DNA from: Microcebus murinus
Taxonomy: Eukaryota > Chordata > Mammalia > Primates > Cheirogaleidae
Assembly: GCF_040939455.1 (NCBI RefSeq)
Contig: NC_134112.1
Span: forward strand, 23,586,501-23,650,500
Length of the DNA stretch: 64,000 bases
Reading direction: 5' to 3'
Shown here: piece by piece, positions 1 through 11,700 of the stretch
Layout of the letters: each line of letters starts with the position of its first letter
Position numbering within the stretch: the first letter of the stretch is position 1
Translations under genes and position numbers: made by a program
Notes under the pieces: model-generated
Told to the model about the DNA's origin: nothing
Database searches by the model: none
Seen by the model: the letters and a program-made list of their open reading frames with translations, nothing else

Positions 1-499
1 TTAACCTATTGAGATTCCAGGTGCAAACATCAGGGTTCTAGAAGAAGGGGTCCACTGTACTTATTGGTAAACCGAGACCAGGTCATTAGCTTTTCAGCCC
101 AGTGAGTGATATGTGGTATATCCTCATAGTCTGAGTGGAATTCATCCGATTTATTTTCTAGCCCTCAGATTTCTCAAGAAGACTGCTTGTCCACTTACAA
201 CTGGGCTCCAGCAGGCTATTTGCTTATTGGCTACAAAATTGGAATTTGGTAGGATTTCACAACTTGAAATGCCAGGGAAGGGGTAGCCAGAAATTACCAG
301 GAGGTGGTGGGCATGATGTTGGGGAGGGATCAGGAAATAGGGATCACCTTGGGAGAATAGTCTGGCAGCCACCCAAGAATTCTAGTACATCTGTCTGGGA
401 GCACAACCTACACTTTACCTTTGCTCTTTCAATAAAATTCAGTGCAAAATAGTGGCAAAAACTTGGACACTGAAACAAGCAAAAACGTTGGTGACTTAC
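1..499 (-). other. CREB5: CREB5 intron (partial), between zipper exon and last coding exon
   Basis: Sequence immediately 3' of the zipper exon on the transcript strand. The donor is GTAAGT (494-499), close to consensus. The last CREB5 coding exon was looked for in all minus-strand frames here and is absent, so this intron runs past base 1. No repeat was recognised in this short piece. Confidence 0.85.
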
Positions 500-608
500 T
501 GAGATATCCTTGCGATTCTTTCTGCATGGCTGTTATTGGGCAGTCTTTATGTGTTAACAACAACTGTTTCAGCTGGGCCACCTCATTTTTCAACATAGAC
601 ACTTCATT
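500..608 (-). CDS. CREB5: CREB5 exon: distal half of leucine zipper
   Basis: This 109-bp exon encodes 36 codons plus one base, from NEVSMLKNEV to KESQGYL with the first base of a Ser codon. It continues the leucine zipper begun in the exon at 9231-9458: the Leu of SML and the Leu of AQL are the fourth and fifth heptad leucines. The HKDCPITAMQK stretch that follows is typical of the ATF2/CREB5/ATF7 group. The acceptor is TCTCTTTCCAG before AATGAAG, with a pyrimidine tract and a plausible branch sequence CTCAAC about 30 bp upstream. The donor is CTCA followed by GTAAGT. The exon enters in phase 0 and leaves in phase 1, so skipping it would shift the frame of the last exon. The match to remembered CREB5 protein is full length for the exon, and I am confident of the identity. 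Confidence 0.96.
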
Positions 609-865
609 CTGGAAAGAGACACAGTAAACACAAGTTGAGAAGACCAGAAAATACAAACTCAAAGCCCTGTATACTTTCAACAGTGAAATCAGCAAACTTT
701 TCCGTTATATGTGAAAGGCATTAAGAATATTGTTTAGAGGGGTTCATCTGAAAATCTGTAGCTGGCCTTCAATTTGGCCCTCACATTCACTGGGGCTTTC
801 TGAAGAAACAAGAGCTTTAACTTAGGAGCTAACCCCATTAAAAGGCCAGACCACACCCTTAAGTG

Positions 866-1092
866 AGGGCCTCTGGAGCCAGATTGCAGAGATGAAAATC
901 CCAACTCCACACTTATTGTACGACACTAGGCAGGAAATGGAGCCCAACTGAGCTCCAGCAACCCCATTTATAAGATGGGGATGAAGACAGTACAAAGTTT
1001 TTTAGGTTAGTGTGACGATCAAATGAGGTAATAAATGTAAAACACAACAATGCTCAGCAGGTACTAAGCACTCAATAAATTTGGCTATCATC
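866..1092 (+). repeat. MIR SINE
   Basis: The order of MIR landmarks is preserved: CTCTGGAGCCAGA at the left, a degenerate middle, CCCCATTTATAAGATGGGGAT, then ATCAAATGAGGTAATAAATGTAAA and GCACTCAATAAAT at the right end. It is diverged, as expected of an ancient SINE. Confidence 0.8.
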
Positions 1093-1390
1093 ACTGTCAC
1101 CGGCTTGGGCTGACATTCAATATGAGGAGAAGGTGCACGTGAGGCATGCACTGGGAAGAATTACGTGGCAGGATGAGTGGCTTCAAGCTGAAATGCAATC
1201 AGAATGAGCTGACTGATCTACCATCAGATTTCCCAAAAGACGTCCCATGTGGGCTACTGTTCAGCAGAGCACGTCCCCCTGCCTGATGCTTGCATAGCAC
1301 TAGGCATGGAAGGCGTGATGCAAATGTCCATTGTCTACTGGTGCAATGACATCAGCCCAGGCAGGCAAGAGGCAATGACATTCTGAGCTA

Positions 1391-1440
1391 CGATTGACTT
1401 AATTGGATAAATTCATTAATTAGTTTGGCTAATTTGATTC
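1391..1440. other. AT-rich cluster of TAAT/ATTA homeodomain-type cores
   Basis: Within 50 bp there are repeated AATT and TAAT cores (CTTAATTGG, TTCATTAATTAG, GCTAATTTG). Such cores suit homeodomain proteins, but they also arise often in AT-rich intron. No repeat family was recognised. Confidence 0.3.
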
Positions 1441-4400
1441 TATAAAACTCTTTTCCTCCTCAATATCAGGATGTTGTGGATGGTGGGATTCCTTTTTTCC
1501 TTTTCCTTATTTACTCAGATAAATGCCTCAAATCTCTATGTTATGTAGTAATTCACAAAGGCATGCTCTCAGAGCTTTGTAGAATAATGTAACTGGCACC
1601 CATTGTCTACAACTATAAATGTAGAATAGATGGTTGGCTCCAAGGTGCTTCCACTTGATAAAAGTAAACTGTAAACATAGCGCTATCTTGAATAAGCCAT
1701 TTTAAAATTGTGACAAATAATACCCTCTCTCTGGCCAAGGTTCACTGGTGGCTGCCAGGCATTTTCCTTCACATGTAGGAAACTTTAAAAAAGCATGCAC
1801 ACAGAAAAGGGCGTTTAACGTTGCTGTCATTAAGTTATATCTACACTTGCAATATGAACTTGGCTTTTCAGGCATGTACTTATCACCTAGGAAAGTAAGT
1901 TTGGGATTCTAGAACCTACTTAAAAAAAATATTCAAACCTGTTTTAAAGAATATCTCCCATTTCCAAATTCCTTTGTAAAATACATTATAAGCAACCACA
2001 TACTGAGTCACTTTAATAACAAAGTCATAAAAATCTCATCTACAAAAGCTTTTCCCTTATTCCTCCAAACTTTACAAAGTAAAAGTGCCTATTTTGGAAA
2101 TTATCCTTAAGGATGAATAAAATCACTTAATTACACAGGAAAATTGCTCTTAAATCTGAAAATATTCATGAAGGTGAATTGTACCCCAGCTTCCCCCCCC
2201 CCAAAAAAGGAGTATGATTGATAAGAGGCTCTGTCAAAGCCAAAAGTGACGCTGTCAATTCCAGGGTCAGTGGGACAATTTTATTTATAGGATAAATTAT
2301 TTTAGTCTTAAACACTAATCCTTTCCTTTCTGATGTTACGCCTATCTAAATTCAGACGGCCTTCCTTGTTTTTCTTAAGTTTCTCTTGTGCGTAGAATAG
2401 CATATATAAAAGAAAGTCAATTTAGATTATTTTAATCCCTGGTTAAAAACAAAGCAAACAAAAAATAAAACAAAAAAGGAAACAAAGATGTGCTAATATA
2501 TATATTTGCCTCAGAATAGAAGGTCATATTATTTGCACTGGGACTACAGACAACACTGAAATCACAACTGCCAGACACCTGCACCCTGAGTAGAAGCTCT
2601 TAGCTGCAGATAATGTAGACAGTGGATCTGAGAAAATGGAATCAAGTTCACACTTTTCTACTGGGACCTAGAAAACAACAAACAAGTATTAAAAGGACAA
2701 CTGGGTTCTCTTGCTTTCTTATGCTTCTGGAAGAAAAAAATCCCAAATTCCTGTCTGGAGAACCTCTTGGAAAGGTTGAATTTAGGCTCCATTTCTTCCC
2801 CCACTGTGTCCTGGGCAGTGAAACCCTGTCTAGGCAGCATTCATTCTCTCAGGCACAAGGTGTTCATCACCCCTTCTTTAAGAAAACACCCTGAATTCCA
2901 TCCTCTGCGTTTCTATAATTAGCAAGGAGCTCACTGTCTATGATACTTGGCATGCCCCAAACTTTTTGACAATAAACCTTTTGCTTCCATCAGGGTGTTT
3001 TACTACAAAACAGCACCACTCGCAGCTCTGAACAGCATACATGGTATCCTGACCTATCACCAAAGCCCCATACAAAGTATATATGACTTTAGTGGCATTT
3101 TATCTATGAGTAGCAAAACACTTTATTAATAAACCAATATATTGTAAGTATAGAAGAAACCAAGGCCCTGAGAGTTATGAAGATCTGTACAAATGAAGAA
3201 CCCAGAGAATATTGTGATAACTGTCCATCATTTACAGATATGTGAGTATGAACGTATTTCTTAATGGAATGTGCTAGTAATTATGTTATTTAGCCATGGT
3301 ATGGTTGAAAAGTGAATAGCAATGAATATCCTCAGTAGAATAGATATTTATTCTAAGATTAATAATAGGTCAATCTTTTACATGTTCATTTCACTAAAAA
3401 TTATGTTCAGGTAATTGCCAACCTTATTTCACCAGACTCAGTGTCAAGTGACTCTTGGCTATCTCCAAACCAAATCTACCCTTAGAGAAAGGACATTTCT
3501 CCATCGTTGACTTTTTGAAGTCCATAATCTGAGCCAATCCCAAAGGAGTGACCATATTTCAGAGATGCTTTCACCTGTGCAATATTTGTACATGCTATTA
3601 TATGCAGTGAATAAATATTAAAAATCCAAAATAAAAAAGAAATAATAATTTTAAAAACCCCACCACCAAAGGTATAAAATATAATAATAATATGATGCTT
3701 ATGTAAGGACTAAATAAAAGCCCAATAGCCACAGAAGCAACAGAAATTCATGGGGAAACATCCAGCAGGAAAAGGAACTCTCAACTAGGGGTTGAGAATC
3801 ATGAGGTTTCAGTCCCCAAACTGTCACACCAACCAAGCACAACGCAAGATGGTTGGACTAATTCTCTACGTTCTTTCTAGAAAGATAGCTTTTTATTCTA
3901 TGAGTGATTCTGTGTTGCCTTCTATTGGGAAGGCTAATCACCCAATTATGTAATGAAAGATTCAATCTTGATTTTCATCCATTAGTTAAGTACTTTTGAT
4001 ATTCTCAAACATGCTTATGTTTCAGATCTTATATTTCATCAGGGAGCCAGTTCTAGCACCTCGTGCTATCAGGGTAGATTCCTACAGTTTCATTCTAGAG
4101 CAAAATTTTGTGTGTCCGTATTGTTGACAGAGAGTCTACGGAGCCTTCATCAGACTCCATAAGGGGCCTTTGGCTTAAGAAAGGTCAAGAATCACTATTC
4201 CAGAGAAAGAAGAATGAATCGTGTGCTAGGCACATGCATAATCATCTTAAGGATTCCATACTGCAAAGCTGATTAATGTGTTGGAAATGCTCATATACTA
4301 GACTACATTTTAAGTAAAAATCCTTTTCAAGGTAACGTATGTAGAATCACCTTGAATTCATTTTGGAAGAGAACTAGATAGCACATGTGTCGAGATGCAT

Positions 4401-5324
4401 AAAGGAAATCAAATATGGCCTGCAAGTTGAGCAGGGAAATAAAAGCCAGGACTTCTAGAGAGATTTTCTCTGAATTAATTACCTTGCGTGCTTCGTGAAT
4501 TGAGGAAAATCACTAATTTTTTTTTATTCCTCTATGTAGGGTATAATAAGAGTTCTAGGTCTTAATATAAAAGTACCTTGTGGAAAAAATGTATTAACAA
4601 CATGTATTGATTCTCCTGCAGAAATCACCCCTTCATTTTTTCATATTTCCAAATTAATCTGGATTTGCTACTTGGAAGCAGTTAGCCATTTAAACAGACA
4701 CTGTAAGAGGATGGATCCAATTGATCTATTTTTAAACCCATAGGTTTGCCTGGGGATGAAGTAGCACTCCAAAGAGATATTCAATACTGCAATAACATAC
4801 TTTAAACAAGCACTCCAAGGAGTCCCTAATAGCTACATTTGCTGTTTTTGGCTTTGGGGATGTCATTTAGTTATATGATAAATCTAGAATGCTTTTTGGT
4901 GTAAACAGTAGTTTGTGCCAAAAAAATAATTATCAAAATGGGCCCTACAAAATAAACCCCCCTCCTCCCATTTTTGTAGATTAGCTGAGACCAAGTTCGG
5001 TTCGCTCTGAAACAAAGGACTCTCAATTTGTCAAGCAACAGTTCCCATCTGGCCTATTCTCTTGCCAAGTCCCAGACCTGGGCTCGTGTGTCTAAAATTT
5101 CAGCAGCAACTTAGACCATGTGTCTTTGCACTAAAAACGAAAAGCAATTATTTCCATGGGTGACCAGATGATTTCCATATCCTCTACTGAACACAAGCGA
5201 TCTACTGAGCACTACATCGGCAGCGGATGAATTTAGAGTTGATCTTAGTCACTGTGTATCAGAAACACAGATTCCTTTAGCTTAAGGACTTTCTAGAATG
5301 AAAGGTCACAAACAAAGCAGTGGG

Positions 5325-5475
5325 TTAGGTCAGGGGGAGACTTGCTTGAGTCCTCACTCTGCTACTTACTGGTTGTATGATATTCAGGAAGACTCATTTC
5401 CCTGAACCTCAATTTCTCTCTCTATAAAATATCAGATTGGGTGGTTTCTAACATTTCCCTCAATCCTATACCTGT
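5325..5475 (+). repeat. MIR SINE fragment
   Basis: It carries the MIR core: CTTGAGTCCTCACTCTGC, then CTACTTACTGGTTGTATGAT, then TCATTTCCCTGAACCTCAAT and a diverged TCTATAAAAT. The flanks are not distinguishable. Confidence 0.7.
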
Positions 5476-6349
5476 GTTGACCTCTTGGACAGAGATTTGT
5501 TGTGAGACTGGGAAATGAAGTCTGGGAGTCTGATTTTGTTTTCTTAGGTCTGGTTTTTCTGGTCTGAAACTCTGCAGCCTAACTAGAAGGTTCTATGCTG
5601 AAAAACAACTTAAAAGTGGCAGCTGGCCACCCAGACCATGGATATTCCGTTTGGCTGGAGTCTGTTTGCTTAGCACCTTCCATTTCTGTTTGCTTAAAAT
5701 TTGGCCCATTGGACTAGTCTCAAGAGAGACACCTTTTTCTTTTGACCAATGCCCAGAGAGAGGGAAAAGGTCATTCAAAGGTAGCAGAACCTGTGGCATC
5801 CTCTCCCGGGCCACGGGGCCTGATGCAGAGCACGCAGCATCACAGAGAACACTGAACACTCGTAGCTTCTGAAGCTAAGCAGTGGAAAATATTGACAATT
5901 TAGTCTTTTCACAGACTGTCCCTTCCCCCTTGGTGCTGCTTTAACAACCAAAAGATTTTGGTGTCTATTACATGGACTCAGTAAGATTTTTTTTTTCTGG
6001 TTTTAAGGAGCTAGAGTTCTAGTATCTCTTTTCCTTAGCCATTTGCTTTAAAGAAATGTAAAAAAAAAAAAAAAAAAAAATCAATGGATTAGGGTCCAGC
6101 AAACACATAAATCTGCCTTGCGTGTTCTGTAAAAGCAATCATAAATATGCAGATGCCAAGTCACCCACACCTCTGACCTCAAAGCCAACCATCTCTCTGC
6201 TATGATGCCTCCATGTTTTCATGCTCTAGGATCATAGTTAAAATCCGGGAATAATTCGGCAAGGGACTCACGTTAGTTAAAACTGATTTTAAAGACTTGT
6301 TGGCATCCAATGTGTGTCAGCTGCCTAGTCAAGGCCACTTCACTGAAGG

Positions 6350-6556
6350 CAGTGGGTGTCAACCAGGGTCAATTCTGCACCCACTCCCCAACCCAGGGGA
6401 CATTTGACTGGAGACTTTTTGGTTGTCCCAACTGGACGGTGTCCTCTTGACATATAGTGGCTAGAGGCCAAGAATGGTGCTAAATACCCTTCAATGCACA
6501 GGGCATAACAATGAATGACGGACCCAAAAGTCAATAGTGCCAAGATCAAGAAAACC
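6350..6556 (+). repeat. MER20 (hAT-Charlie DNA transposon fossil)
   Basis: Matches remembered MER20 along most of its roughly 220 bp: GTCAACCAGGGTCAATT, CAGGGGACATTTGACTGGAG, TTTTTGGTTGTCCCAACTGG, GTGGCTAGAGGCC, CAATGCACAGGGCA, GTCAATAGTGCCAAGATCAAGAAA. MER20 copies elsewhere are known to act as enhancers in endometrial stroma; nothing here shows activity. Confidence 0.85.
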
Positions 6557-6789
6557 TACACATTTTCACTGTCCACCTGCAGACCTCAGAACGGATAGCA
6601 AATTCCTTGTGTTCCCCCATGTCAGTCATTGCAGAACCACTGTTGTAATATTGGCTAGGTCCACAAATATAAGAACTTCTACTTACTTAACAGGTTTGTT
6701 AAGTAAGCAAATTAACTGAATTTCTACTAATTTATCCTTGTCCTAATTGGTATCTATGAAATTGCAGATGTGATGGTCCAAATACACTT

Positions 6790-7700
6790 TCAATACACAT
6801 AAATCAGCAAGAAAAAAATCAAATAACCCTATTAAAAAGTGGGCAAAGGACTTGAACAGAAACTTTTCTAAAGAAGACAGAAGAATGGCCAACAAACATA
6901 TGAAAAAATGCTCAACATCTCTAATCATCAGGGAAATGCAAATCAAAACCACAATGGGACATCACTTAACTCCAGTGAGAATGGCCTTTATCAAAAAGTC
7001 TCCAAACAATAAATGCTGGTGAGGATGCGGAGAGAGAGGAACACTCCTACACTGCTGGTGGGACTGCAAACTAGTTCAACCTCTGTGGAAAGCAATATGG
7101 AGATACCTTAAAGCGATACAAGTGAATCTACCATTTAATCCAGCAATCCCATTGCTGGGCATCTACCCAAATGATCCAATGACACTCTACAAAAAAGACA
7201 CCTGCATTCGAATGTTTATAGCAGCACAATTCATAATTGCAAGGCTGTGGAAACAGCCCAAGTGCCCATCAATCCAAGAATGGATTAATAAAATGTGGTA
7301 TATGTATACCATGGAGTACTATTCAGCTCTAAGAAACAATGGTGATATAGCACATCTTATATTTTCCTGGTTAGAGCTGGAACCCATACTATTAAGTGAA
7401 GTTTCCCAAGAATGGCAAAATAAGCACCACATATACTCACCAGCAAATTGGCATTAACTGAGCAGCACCTAAGTGGACACATAGGTACTACAGTAATAGG
7501 GTATTGGGCAGGTGGGAGGGGGGAGGGGGGCGGGTATATACATATATAATGAGTGAGATGTGCACCATCTGGGGGATGGTCATGCTGGAGACTCAGACTT
7601 TTGGGGGGAGGGGGGAATGGGCATTTATTGAAACCTTAAAATCTGTACCCCCATAATATGCTGAAATAAAAATAAATAAATAAATAAATGAAAAAAAAAT
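6790..7700 (+). mobile_element. 5'-truncated LINE-1, 3' end (ORF2 C-terminus plus 3' UTR)
   Basis: The element begins in the ORF2 3' region (AAAAAGTGGGCAAAGGACTTGAAC, quoted in part) and runs through the ORF2 end, where a frame at 7122-7457 encodes the familiar NPAIPLLGIYP and MEYYSALR stretches. It then enters a G-rich 3' UTR and ends in AATAAA and an (AAAT)n tail at about 7663-7700. Only the last few hundred base pairs of ORF2 remain; the endonuclease and reverse transcriptase are absent, so it is dead on arrival. The 3' UTR signature GGGCATTTATTGAAACC recurs at 52008, which marks one L1 family. It is relatively young because the frame is nearly open. I could not identify convincing target-site duplications. 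Confidence 0.92.
7514..7534 (+). other. G-quadruplex-type motif in L1 3' UTR
   Basis: Four runs of three or more Gs occur within 21 bp (GGG, GGGGGG, GGGGGG, GGG) with one-base loops. A further pair of G6 runs lies at about 7603-7616. G-rich quadruplex-capable tracts are a known property of primate L1 3' UTRs. On the CREB5 transcript strand this is C-rich. Confidence 0.7.
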
Positions 7701-7876
7701 ACTTAAAATGCTTATCCATGTTCTACCTGAAAGCTTCTCACATGCTACTGTGCCTGCCGGATTGCAGAAGTGGCTTTAAAGGTGTCTGAGTCCAGCCATT
7801 CCTCCGTGGCTGGACTCCCCACAATCACATTTTTGCCAAGTGGTCAGGCAGCCAATTCTTGGACACTCCAGTGATG

Positions 7877-8020
7877 GGGAACTCATTCATTTATTCAGCA
7901 AATAGTTACTGCCTACAGACATTATACTAGGCACAGCAGATAGATAGTGGGAGGCGGGAATAGTAGGAGCCAGTCCCAACCTTCCTTTAGCACACAAGCT
8001 AGTGGAGGAATCATTGTATT
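7877..8020 (-). repeat. L2 LINE 3' end fragment
   Basis: TCATTCATTTATTCAGCAAATA, then CTAGGCACAGCAGATA and CACAAGCTAGTGGAGG follow the order of the reverse complement of the L2 3' terminus (quoted motifs trimmed). Diverged. Confidence 0.6.
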
Positions 8021-8787
8021 ATTTCCCTCCACATCTGTTACATGGTTCCCAGTTTCTTGCTCACGTCTTTCACAAAAAGAATGATACATTTAGGAGAAAA
8101 AGTAAACATCCATAAATTATCAAATTCGGCCCACATATAACCCAAACTTTCCTTGAATACTTTCAATGTGTACACTGGCTGCCCCAAGCCATTTCCATTT
8201 AATGGAATTGAATATGCAAAAGCGTTGGGGGCTTGGTCCCTAACTGTTCCTCTCTAAGGAGGCACAGAGAACCAGGTGCGGGAAAAGGACAAAGATGACC
8301 TATGAGCTATTAAGGTGCGGAGACTTCCTACTTTGGGCACTTTCCTCCCCACTCTTTTCTCTTTGGCCCTTCTCTGAGATCAGGAAGCACTGGGTTAGAA
8401 TACACAACTCTTATTGCTATTTCTGGACTGTTTATCACACCTGTTCAGGTGCCTTCTTTCTTGCTGGTACTAGTGCACACCATTTTTATGTTAGAACAAA
8501 GCCCTGAAGGGCATCATTTGTATGCCATGAAGCCTGCTGGAGAAGCCCTGGGTACTACTTTCTTCTTTTTCTCTCAGATACTCCTAGAAGTGGCCTCATT
8601 ATAAAATGTCCCCAGTGAAGTTAACCATAAAAAGCAAATATCATGCAAGATTCAAATCTTTCTCAGCTGGAAACATGCCTTTTCTTTCAGAGTAAAATAA
8701 TAACCTTCTTTTCTTCCATTGAACAAAAATATAGATAATCAAATGAAGTCAGAGCAACCCCTCATCCTAGTGAATACACAGCTGCTT

Positions 8788-9000
8788 TTTAGTTTAGCAT
8801 TTATTACGTGTTGCCAGGCGCTGTGCTAACTGCTTTGTAGACGTTAGTTCATTTGTTCCTCCTAAAGACTCTATGAAGTTATTATTCCCATTTTATAGAT
8901 GAGGAAACTGAGAGTCAGGGAGGTTAAACGTAGCAAGTTTAATTGCTGCACCAGGGTTTGCATCTCCGTCTGCACACAGCCTGTGCTCCCAGCCCTAGAC
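8788..9000 (-). repeat. MIR SINE, reverse orientation
   Basis: A clear reverse MIR: GTTGCCAGGCGCTGTGCTAA, TTAGTTCATTTGTTCCTCCT, ATTCCCATTTTATAGATGAG, GAAACTGAGAGTCAGGGAGG, then GCACCAGGGTTTGCAT. It ends about 230 bp from the bZIP exon donor, on the intron side. Confidence 0.85.
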
Positions 9001-9224
9001 TTAGTTGTGGGTAGAGCCTCCCCGCTCAGCATTTGGCAGAAAGATTGATTGAAAACCGAATGGTTTATTTTGTTTTGTAGAATTAATAAAGCTCGAGCAG
9101 TAGGCCTGCAGTTCCTCTGCGGGCTAAGCGAGTGGCGTTGCTGCCTAGGTCAAGTGTGGGGTGGGGGAGCAGGAAATGCCAAGTGTGCACCGGGCCTGTG
9201 AGCCCTGGGGAGGGAGACAGTGGG

Positions 9225-9230
9225 CTGCAC
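9225..9230 (-). promoter_or_regulatory. CREB5: Weak 5' splice site of the bZIP exon (GTGCAG)
   Basis: The exon ends CTTCAG and the intron starts GTGCAG. The -3 to +3 bases fit the donor consensus, but +4 (C) and +5 (A instead of the preferred G) do not. The other two donors here are GTAAGT and GTAAAC. Reading through would add about 26 codons and then a stop near 9150, deleting the distal zipper. Confidence 0.75.
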
Positions 9231-9458
9231 CTGAAGCTGCATGTTTGTCTGGGTGAGTTCTTCTGCTTTCTTTTCCAGTGACATCACCCAGACCTTCCTC
9301 TTCTGTCTGCAGCGGGTGGCAGCTGCCCGGTTCCGTTCCAGAAATTTCCGCCGCCTCTCGTCGGGATCCTCATCCACCACCCTTCGCCGGCGCCCCCCTG
9401 TGGGCTGGGGCGGCTGTAGTGTCTGCGTTGGCTGCATCTGTTGCGTTGCTGGTGAAAC
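9231..9458 (-). CDS. CREB5: CREB5 exon: bZIP basic region and proximal leucine zipper
   Basis: This 228-bp exon encodes 76 residues, from VSPATQQMQP to TQTNMQLQ, in phase 0-0. Residues 1-20 are a Gln/Pro/Thr-rich linker. RRRR at 23-26 and DPDERRRKFLERNRAAATRC lead into the DNA-binding basic region, with the bZIP signature N43-x7-R51 (Asn43 and Arg51 contact the CRE in this family; Cys50 lies between). The first heptad leucines follow at L61, L68 and L75, and the zipper continues in the exon at 500-608. The sequence agrees with remembered human CREB5 apart from a likely Ile-to-Leu in TQTL. The acceptor has a long pyrimidine tract and a tandem NAGNAG, and the donor is weak. Frame, splice signals and domain content all support a functional exon. 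Confidence 0.97.
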
Positions 9459-9464
9459 CTGCTG
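9459..9464 (-). promoter_or_regulatory. CREB5: Tandem NAGNAG 3' splice acceptor
   Basis: On the transcript strand the intron ends TCCCAGCAG before GTTTCACC. Either AG can serve: use of the downstream AG gives the usual NQAQ-VSPATQ junction, and use of the upstream AG adds one CAG (Gln), giving QAQQVSP. Tandem acceptors of this type often yield both forms. The pyrimidine-rich run before it (CCCCCTCCCTCTCTGTCCC) is strong. Confidence 0.85.
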
Positions 9465-11700
9465 GGACAGAGAGGGAGGGGGTGATGGGGACAGGGAAGG
9501 ACACCTTGGGTAAGGGAGGAAACCCAAGGCAGCGTTAAAGTGCCAAGCTCAGAAAGTCAGCATACCCAGCTTGCTTTCTGTGAATGCCATAAACGATGAA
9601 GTCACACTCACAAAAGAAAATAAAAAAGCATCACTGAATTATATTCTTTGTTATGTTGGCCGAGCATAGGAATGACTCGTGAAAAGATGTAGTTTCCGAT
9701 GGATTTTTTTCCCTGATGGGCCTTTGGCTGAAGTATAGTAGAGGAGACATTTCTTTTTCCCCTCTCCCTTCAGGTATGAAAAATGTTTTATTTCAGGTGT
9801 ATTTAAAAGCTTTAAAGTAGCCAATGTATGGCTGCAGGGTGACAATGGAAAAGCCAGGGCTACTGTCACAATACTGATGAGTCATCTGTCATCTGCAGAA
9901 AACCTCTGGGCAGGTTGCGGGCTCCTTTCATTCTAATGGTGTTAAAACCGTGTTCTTAGAACACACCTCTGGGATATCATCGCCGCTATGGCTCTTATCA
10001 AAAGAACCCTGTGAAGTGGGAAAACAGTGGAAATCCTATTTTCACCATTTCAGTTCTCAGTGAGGAGGACTAGCTGGGCCTGCACACTCCAGATGGGTCT
10101 GCCTGCTCCTGGGAGCTCTCACTCAGGTGACCTGGGTTACAGGAGAGCTGTCCGGGATCAGGAAGCTGGGCCTTTGAAAGCAAACCAACGCCCTAGGCTG
10201 CCCTGAGCCCGATGCACGCTGCATGCATGGCGGTGCACTGCCGTACGCTTACGTTACGAGGAAATACTAAGAGTGGCAAAGCACTCTGTTAAACATTTTA
10301 CTATGCTTATGGATTCCTTGCAAGGTCTACATGGGACTCAGCAACATCCAAGGCTTTGGAGACCCCCATACATATAGCTTTATTTCCCTTTGGGAGGCAG
10401 ACACACAGCACCTTGTGAAATTTCTACGACGGACTCTTTATATGTCTGGACTCCTAACCCTTTCCCTAATACACTTCACTCCTTCCTCCTCCTTCATTCT
10501 CAATAAAGAGTGGTTTTTTTTGTTGTTGTTTTTGTTTTAACCTCTCCCATTTCTCAGTCACTCAGGTTTATGGCTGTAATACCTATAAAGTTGTTTTTAC
10601 AAGAGACATTTAACCTGCAGAAATAACAGGCAAAAAGTTTTAAAAATGAAGCCCAACAACCTTTTGTGCCACATTCCAATCCTATGATTAGAATCAATCA
10701 GAACAACTGTAGTTGCACTCACAGTGGCTCCTGTTGACATCTGTGGACTGATGGTGATATATTTTAATCCTAAACTGTTATCAAAACTCATAGAAACAGG
10801 CTCAGGATTGAGGTTGGACTCCATCTCAGTAATTTTACTTAAAGCAAAGATATTGTCTAAAACTTTACTGGTGATTCCTTTCCTCCCGATCATAGAGGAG
10901 TAACAAAATAGATTAATTGTCTAAGGTCTTACTCACCAGAGTGGCTGGTGGAGACGCAATCCTTGTTATTGGCAAAGATTTAGCACTTGTCATTTCAGAT
11001 GCTAACTCCTAAACTAACTACCACAAAGAAAAGCATTAGAAGGGAATGTGCTAACTGTTCAGCTATTTTTGCATTTACTGTTTATTTTTGTGAATTATGA
11101 TCTCTTATAGACAAGAATCTCAAGTGGGCCAAACTGGTTTTTAATCTCCCTTGCAAAGACCTCTCTTTCAATTCTGTATCTTCCTACCCTAACTTCAGTC
11201 AACCTTTAACCCATGACATTTTCCTGTGCTTTTACCCACAGGGATAATCGATGTAGAGATTTCAGGTGAAATGCAGGTTCAGGTTTTAAGGTGTTGGTCA
11301 GTTAAGTGAAATTCCTGTTGGCCATGAAGTGAAACCGGTACTCTAAAGTCACATCTTTGCATGTGGGAGGAATGCAATAAGCAGGGAGAAATCACAAATG
11401 CAGCCCTAAGACTAGAATTTGTGTCCCTGATAATTACCGTTGCTTATTTCATTTTTAAAATGGAATTCTCTTGGCATACATGTTTTAAAAATTTTGATCA
11501 AAAAAATTGTGATTTCAAAAAGAAAGAATTTATTCCAAATTATCTTAAAATCTCAGAGTTGGAAGGACCTTAAGAAATGTTAAATAATGTAAGATCTCAG
11601 TAATCAGCCAAATTAACACAATTTAAGAGTGATATTGTAAAATACTGTCTAAATGATCTGGTTTGAATTTTAGCAAGACCAACCTGGACTTTTTCTTTTT

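Larger units (their letters stand above)
609..9230 (-). other. CREB5: CREB5 intron, 8622 bp, between bZIP exon and zipper exon
   Basis: This intron splits the leucine zipper between its third and fourth leucines. It contains MIR copies at about 866-1092, 5325-5475 and 8788-9000, a MER20 at 6350, an L1 3' end at 6790-7700 and an L2 tail near 7877. From about 1100 to 5320 I recognise no repeat and no exon: the sequence is AT-rich, with short A/T homopolymers and a C11 run near 2193. There is a poly(A) run at 6060-6080. Its 5' splice site (GTGCAG) is weak and its 3' splice site is strong. Confidence 0.9.

Noticed and set aside
6060..6081. Poly(A) run as the tail of a retroposed gene
   Set aside because: The sequence before it shows no SINE, LINE or coding similarity.
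7122..7457. 111-codon plus-strand frame considered as a gene
   Set aside because: It is the ORF2 C-terminus of a 5'-truncated LINE-1.
10597..10893. 98-codon minus-strand frame between two CREB5 exons
   Set aside because: Right strand and place for an extra exon, but the peptide matches no part of CREB5 that I know, and the frame ends in an ordinary intron without a clear exon boundary pair.
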